A stretch of 64,000 bases of DNA from an archaeon (GTDB lineage Archaea; Thermoproteota; Nitrososphaeria; Nitrososphaerales; Gagatemarchaeaceae): assembly GCA_021796515.1 (NCBI GenBank), contig JAKACC010000002.1:1-64000 (forward strand), read 5' to 3'. This document shows positions 58,772 through 64,000 of the stretch, piece by piece. The translations under genes were made by a program, and so were the position numbers. Numbering within the stretch: position 1 is the stretch's first letter; each line of letters begins with the position of its first letter. The notes beneath the pieces were generated by a model. The model searched no databases, was not told where the DNA came from, and saw only the letters and a list, made by a program, of their open reading frames with translations.

Positions 58772-61700
58772 TTGAGCAAACAGTTCGCCGCCTCCAACTC
58801 CTGGGTGATACTCAGCGACCTCCTCCAGAGGGAGGGGGTAGCCCGCCAGCACCTCAACAGCTACAACGAATTCGTGACCAGAGGGCTCCAGAACATAGCG
58901 GACGAGATAAACGAAGTCGAGATTGAGACGGTCAGCACCCCGTATAAGGTAAAGTTCGGCAGGGTGACCCTCGGGTCCCCCCGGGTCGTAGAGATCGACG
59001 GCTCGGTCAGCAGCATACTCCCCATGGAGTCGAGGCTCAGGAACCTGACCTATTCCGCTCCCATACTCCTCGAGATGACCATCGAAGAGGAGGGGCTACC
59101 GCGGGACACCACCCGGCAGCACATAGGCGACCTCCCGGTGATGGTGAAGTCGGAGCTCTGCCAGCTTTCGAACCGCTCCAGAGAGCAGCTGATCGAGTCT
59201 GGCGAAGACCCCAACGATCCAGGAGGATATTTCATCATCCACGGCGCCGAGAGGGTCATCGTGGGGCTGGAGGACCTCTCCCCCAACAAGATCCTTGTAG
59301 ACGCCGAGAAGCTTGCAGGCGCCACGACCTACAAGTCGAGGGTCTACTCGTCGGTGGTGGGCTACAGGTCCAAGCTCGAGCTGACCCTGAAGCAGGACGG
59401 GGGCATCAACGTCAAGATACCGAGCTGCCCGGTTGACCTCCCCTACGTCATAGTCATGCGCGCCCTGGGGATAAAGTCGGACAGGGACATCGCCAACGCC
59501 GTTTCGCCGAAGCAGGAGATCCAAGACCTCCTGGAAGTCTCCTTCGACAAGGCGAGCGAGGCGCCCACCGAGAAGGACGCGCTGGTCTACATCGGGAACA
59601 GGGTCGCCCACGGCATGCTCGAAGAGTTCAGGGTGAAGAGGGCGCTCTCCACCCTCGACTGGGGGCTCCTCCCACACCTTGGGAAGACGGAGGACAGGCG
59701 GTTCGACAAGTCTATGTTCATGGGGGAGGCCGCGTGCAAGCTCCTCGAGCTCAGGCTCGGGTGGATCGAAGCCGACGACAAAGACCACTACGGCAACAAG
59801 GTGATAAAGTTCGCAGGCCAGATGCTGGCAGACCTGTTCCGGACAGCGTTCAGGAACCTGGTCCGGGACATGAAGTACCAGCTGGAGAGGACGGGACAGA
59901 AGCGGGGAGGGAACGTCGTAGGAGCGGCCATCAGGACGGGCATCATCACTGACAAGCTGAACAACGCCATCGCCACGGGGAACTGGGGGAGGGGGAAGGT
60001 GGGCGTGACCCAGCTCCTCGACAGGACCAACTACCTTAGCACCCTGAGCCACCTGAGGCGGGTGCAGTCGCCCCTGAGCAGGAGCCAGCCCAACTTCGAG
60101 GCGAGAGACCTCCACGCGACCCACTTCGGCAGGATCTGCCCGTCAGAGACCCCGGAAGGGGTCAACTGCGGCCTGGTCAAGAACCTCGCCCTTTCGGCGA
60201 TCATATCCGTCAGCGTCCCCTCGCAGGAGGTGGAAGGGAAGCTCTGGGAGTTGGGGGCGAAGCAGATCCGCGACTCCGACGAGAAGCTGCAGGTAGAAGG
60301 GTGCAGGATATTCATGGACGGGCGTTTCCTCGGCTACGTGGACGACGGCGAGCGCCTCGCCAAGGCTTTCAGGAAGCTCAGGAGAGAGGGGCAGATCAAC
60401 CCGAGCGCCAGCGTCCTCTATATCTCCCCGGTGAACGACAACGCATACCCAAGGATATACATCAGCCTCAGCTCGGGCCGGGTCCTCAGGCCACTGGTGG
60501 TTGTCGAGAGCGGCAGGCCCCTCCTCAACCCCGAGATGATCAGCAAGGTCAGCGGGGGCCAATCCGCCTGGAGAGACCTGGTCGACCAAGGGACCATAGA
60601 GCTCATCGACGCCAACGAGGAGGAGAACTGCCTCGTGGCGATGGGGCCGGAGGATGTCACCACAAGGAACAGCCACATGGAGCTTTTCCCTGCGGCGATG
60701 TTCGGGATCGCCGCTTCCATAATCCCGTACCCAGAGCACAACCAGTCTCCCAGGAACACATACGAGTCGGCGATGGCGAAACAGAGCCTCGGGTTCAGCT
60801 CTCCCACCTACCCTATCTCTCCCCACGTGAGGCAGCACCTCCTTGTCAGCCCTCAGGCGCCGGTGGTGCGGACCAGGACCCTTGACCTGCTGAAGATCGA
60901 CGAGCGCCCCTTGGGGACCAATTGCGTCGTGGCGGTCCTTTCCTTCGAAGGGTACAACATAGAGGACGCAATCATCATGAACAAGTCGAGCGTCGAAAGA
61001 GGGATGGCTCGCTCTTTCTTCTACCGCCTCTATGACGGAGAGGCGAAGCAGTATCTGGGCGGTATGCGGGACACGTTCGAGGTCCCATCGGCAGAGTCCA
61101 ACATCCGCGGCTACAGGGGGGAGAAGTTCTACCGCCTCTTGGAGGGAGACGGGGTGGTGGCGCACGAGTCCCAGGTGGCCGGGGGCGACGTCGTGATCGG
61201 GAGGACCAGCCCTCCGAGGTTCATGGAGGAGTACAAGGAATTCGAGATCAAGGGCCCGTACAGGAGGGACACTTCGGTGGCGGTCAGGCCCTCTGAGGCG
61301 GGCGTGGTCGACTCCATCTTCATGACGGAGAACGTGGAAGGGGGGAAGATGTTCAAGGTCAGGGTCAGGGACATGAGGGTCCCGGAGATCGGGGACAAGT
61401 TCGCCTCGAGGCACGGCCAGAAAGGGGTCATCGGCCTCGTCGTCCCCCAAGAGGACATGCCCTACACGGCGGAGGGGATCGTCCCCGACGTGATAATCAA
61501 CCCGCATGCGTTCCCGTCCAGGATGACAGTCGGTCAATTCATCGAGTCGATCGCCGGGAAGGCGGCCGCGTTCAGAGGGTCGCCGGTGGACGGCTCCGCC
61601 TTCGCAGGGGAGAGCATCGACGAGATGGAGAAGGTGCTCAGGGGGAGGGGGTTCGAGCCCACGGGGAGGGAGGTGATGTACGACGGTAAGACCGGGAAGA

Positions 61701-62128
61701 AGTTCGCCACCGACGTCTTCGTCGGCGTGGTCTACTACCAGAAGCTCCACCACATGGTGGCCGACAAGATCCACGCGCGGGCGAGGGGACAGGTGCAGAT
61801 GCTCACCAAGCAGCCCACCGAGGGGAGGGCACGCGGAGGCGGGCTCAGGTTCGGGGAGATGGAGAGGGACTGCCTCATCGCTTACGGGGCGTCGATGGTG
61901 CTGAAGGACAGGCTCCTCGACGAGGCTGACAAGACCGAGATCTACGTCTGCGAGAGGTGCGGCCTCATCGCCTATTATGACGCGAAGCAGAGAAAGTACA
62001 CCTGCAAGATAGACGGAGACCAGGCGAAGATATCCACGGTCGTGGTGGCGTACGCCTTCAAGCTTCTGCTCCAGGAGATGATGAGCCTGAACATAGCCCC
62101 GAGGCTCCAGCTGAAGGACAAGGTGTAG
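58772..62128 (+). CDS. rpoB: DNA-directed RNA polymerase subunit B (single, unsplit)
   Basis: GYNIEDAIIMNKSSVERGMARS; GDKFASRHGQKGVIGL; RFGEMERDCLIAYGAS; TTG start. Confidence 0.98.
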   Translation: MSKQFAASNSWVILSDLLQREGVARQHLNSYNEFVTRGLQNIADEINEVEIETVSTPYKVKFGRVTLGSPRVVEIDGSVSSILPMESRLRNLTYSAPILLEMTIEEEGLPRDTTRQHIGDLPVMVKSELCQLSNRSREQLIESGEDPNDPGGYFIIHGAERVIVGLEDLSPNKILVDAEKLAGATTYKSRVYSSVVGYRSKLELTLKQDGGINVKIPSCPVDLPYVIVMRALGIKSDRDIANAVSPKQEIQDLLEVSFDKASEAPTEKDALVYIGNRVAHGMLEEFRVKRALSTLDWGLLPHLGKTEDRRFDKSMFMGEAACKLLELRLGWIEADDKDHYGNKVIKFAGQMLADLFRTAFRNLVRDMKYQLERTGQKRGGNVVGAAIRTGIITDKLNNAIATGNWGRGKVGVTQLLDRTNYLSTLSHLRRVQSPLSRSQPNFEARDLHATHFGRICPSETPEGVNCGLVKNLALSAIISVSVPSQEVEGKLWELGAKQIRDSDEKLQVEGCRIFMDGRFLGYVDDGERLAKAFRKLRREGQINPSASVLYISPVNDNAYPRIYISLSSGRVLRPLVVVESGRPLLNPEMISKVSGGQSAWRDLVDQGTIELIDANEEENCLVAMGPEDVTTRNSHMELFPAAMFGIAASIIPYPEHNQSPRNTYESAMAKQSLGFSSPTYPISPHVRQHLLVSPQAPVVRTRTLDLLKIDERPLGTNCVVAVLSFEGYNIEDAIIMNKSSVERGMARSFFYRLYDGEAKQYLGGMRDTFEVPSAESNIRGYRGEKFYRLLEGDGVVAHESQVAGGDVVIGRTSPPRFMEEYKEFEIKGPYRRDTSVAVRPSEAGVVDSIFMTENVEGGKMFKVRVRDMRVPEIGDKFASRHGQKGVIGLVVPQEDMPYTAEGIVPDVIINPHAFPSRMTVGQFIESIAGKAAAFRGSPVDGSAFAGESIDEMEKVLRGRGFEPTGREVMYDGKTGKKFATDVFVGVVYYQKLHHMVADKIHARARGQVQMLTKQPTEGRARGGGLRFGEMERDCLIAYGASMVLKDRLLDEADKTEIYVCERCGLIAYYDAKQRKYTCKIDGDQAKISTVVVAYAFKLLLQEMMSLNIAPRLQLKDKV

Positions 62129-62132
62129 AGTC

Positions 62133-64000
62133 ATGTCGATGGAACAGGCGCTAAAGACGATAGGGGGGATCAACTTCGCGGTCTTCTCCCCAGCAGAGGT
62201 ACGCAAGTACTCCGTCGTCGAGGTCACCCAGCCCGAGACCTACGACGAGGACGGCATGCCGGTGCAGGGAGGGCTCATGGACAGCAGGCTGGGGACACTC
62301 GAGCCGGGACAGAAGTGCGGGACGTGCGGCAGCACCGCCGGCAGGTGCCCGGGGCACTTCGGACACGTGGAGCTCGCCGAGCCTGTCCTCCACATCGCAT
62401 TCGTCGACGAGATCAACAGGCTGGTCCAGACCACCTGCAGGTCGTGCGGCCGGATCCTCCTCACTCAGCAGGAGCTGGACGCCTACAGGACGAAGCTTGG
62501 GAGCCAGACGGACTTCACCCCCTCGCTGGTGGTAGGGGTGGCGAAGGAGATCGCGACGAAGGCGAAGAAGGTCAAGCTCTGCCCCCACTGCGGAAAGCAG
62601 CAGTACCAGATAGAGTTCACGAAGCCGACCATATTCCACGAGATAACGGAGGAAGGGGGGGCGACGCGCCTCCTCCCGGTCGCCATCCGCGAGAGGCTGG
62701 AGAGGCTGAACAACGAAGACCTGGCGCTCCTTGGGTTCAACGCGAAGGCAGCACGCCCCGAGTGGTTCGTCCTCCAGGTTCTCCCGGTCCCGCCGCTCAC
62801 CGTGAGGCCCTCCATCACGCTCGAGTCGGGGATCAGGTCAGAAGACGACCTGACCCACAAGGTGGTGGACATCCTCAGGGTCAACCAGAGGGTCCGCGAG
62901 TCGAAGGAGTCAGGCACCCCCCACCTGATCGTCCAGGACCTTGTGGACCTGCTCCACTATCACGTCACCACCTACTTCGACAACGAGGTCTCGGGGATCC
63001 CCCAGGCCCACCACCGCTCCGGAAGGCCTCTGAAGACGCTCAGCCAGCGGCTGAAGGGGAAGGAGGGGAGGTTCAGGGGGTCGCTGTCTGGGAAGAGGGT
63101 CGACTTCTCGAGCCGCACGGTCATCAGCCCGGACCCCAGCCTAGACATCGGCGACGTCGGCGTCCCCTTCGAAGTGGCAAGAAAGCTCACCATCCCGGAG
63201 AAGGTCTCCCCCTTCAACATCGAGCACCTGAAGGAGCTCGTCAACAAGGGTCCCTTCGAGCACCCCGGGGCCAACTACGTCATCAGGCCGGACGGGGTAA
63301 AGATCAGGCTGGACTTCGCCAGCGACAGGAAGGCCCTGGCCGACTCCCTCACGTCGGGGTACGTGGTCGAGAGGCACCTGATGGACGGGGACGTGGTCTT
63401 GTTCAACAGGCAGCCGTCCCTCCACAGGATGTCGGTCATGGCGCACTTCGTCAGGGTGCTCCCGTTCAGGACGTTCAGGCTGCACCCCTCGGTCTGCCCC
63501 CCGTACAACGCCGACTTCGACGGCGACGAGATGAACCTACACGTCCCTCAGAGCGAGGAGTCGAGGTCAGAGGCGCTCATGCTGATGAAGGTCCAGGACC
63601 AGATCCTCTCCCCCAGGTACGGCGGCCCCATCATCGGCGGGATCAGGGACTTCATCACGGGGGCGTTCATGCTCACGAGGGACGAAGCCCAGCTCACCCC
63701 GGCCGAGTTCTCCAACCTCGCCCTGGTGGGCGACTACGTAGGGGACCTCCCCGAACCGGCGGTGAAGGGGGCCCATCCGATGTACACCGGGAAGCAGCTC
63801 TTCTCTCTCTTCATCCCGAAGGGGATGAACTACGTCCTGACCTCGAAGTGGGCGAAGGCCCAGAGGACGGGGAGCACAAACGACGTGGTCATCCGCGACG
63901 GAGAGCTCCTGTCAGGCGTGGTAGACAAGGCAGTGATAGGCGCCGAGGAGCCTGACTCGCTCCTGCACAGGATCGCCAAGGACTACGGCAACGAGGAGGC
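62133..64000 (+). CDS. rpoA1: DNA-directed RNA polymerase subunit A' (3' truncated by window)
   Basis: Unterminated frame absent from ORF track: MSMEQALKTIGGINFAVFSPAEVRKYS...CGTCGSTAGRCPGHFGH...VLFNRQPSLHRMS...NADFDGDEMNLHVPQSEE. Confidence 0.98.
   Translation, partial: MSMEQALKTIGGINFAVFSPAEVRKYSVVEVTQPETYDEDGMPVQGGLMDSRLGTLEPGQKCGTCGSTAGRCPGHFGHVELAEPVLHIAFVDEINRLVQTTCRSCGRILLTQQELDAYRTKLGSQTDFTPSLVVGVAKEIATKAKKVKLCPHCGKQQYQIEFTKPTIFHEITEEGGATRLLPVAIRERLERLNNEDLALLGFNAKAARPEWFVLQVLPVPPLTVRPSITLESGIRSEDDLTHKVVDILRVNQRVRESKESGTPHLIVQDLVDLLHYHVTTYFDNEVSGIPQAHHRSGRPLKTLSQRLKGKEGRFRGSLSGKRVDFSSRTVISPDPSLDIGDVGVPFEVARKLTIPEKVSPFNIEHLKELVNKGPFEHPGANYVIRPDGVKIRLDFASDRKALADSLTSGYVVERHLMDGDVVLFNRQPSLHRMSVMAHFVRVLPFRTFRLHPSVCPPYNADFDGDEMNLHVPQSEESRSEALMLMKVQDQILSPRYGGPIIGGIRDFITGAFMLTRDEAQLTPAEFSNLALVGDYVGDLPEPAVKGAHPMYTGKQLFSLFIPKGMNYVLTSKWAKAQRTGSTNDVVIRDGELLSGVVDKAVIGAEEPDSLLHRIAKDYGNEE

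Noticed and set aside
60143-62227. 694-aa minus-strand ORF opposite rpoB
   Set aside because: Antisense high-GC artefact; no domain features, and rpoB is certain.
62315-63955. 546-aa + strand ORF
   Set aside because: Arg/Gly/Pro-rich shadow frame of rpoA' (62133-64000), whose frame carries all RNA polymerase motifs.
1-64000. CRISPR array
   Set aside because: No regularly spaced direct repeats with unique spacers seen in any intergenic region.

Overview
High-GC archaeal chromosome segment. The archaeal assignment rests on rpoH-rpoB-rpoA', archaeal uS10, TATA-box/leaderless gene starts and a phosphomevalonate dehydratase pair. A Nitrososphaerota/Thermoproteota-type lineage is my inference, not shown. 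The window opens inside carB (5' truncated) and closes inside rpoA' (3' truncated; the ORF track omits it). Most of the DNA is dense core metabolism and transport: carB, NUDIX, uS10, aldehyde and Fe-alcohol dehydrogenases, aconitase-X PMDh, pyruvate kinase, Hef-like helicase, kdpABC, aconitase, ilvE and RNA polymerase. Accessory or unusual parts: (i) a MoxR/DUF58/surface-protein operon with a cyclic-nucleotide-binding protein at its distal end; (ii) a cupredoxin/CuA-like cluster; (iii) a class III cyclase-TPR gene flanked by co-oriented copies of an IS end, one belonging to a 342-bp internally deleted IS; (iv) a TnpB/IS605-type 3'-end relic; (v) a ~2.7 kb island between an intact tRNA-Leu(UAG) and a degenerate tRNA 3'-end copy, holding a UPF0175/PIN-type toxin-antitoxin pair, a small gene interrupted by an in-frame TAG, and a truncated START/AHSA1 gene at its outer edge. 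No CRISPR array was seen. All family calls come from reading motifs; no database search was run.
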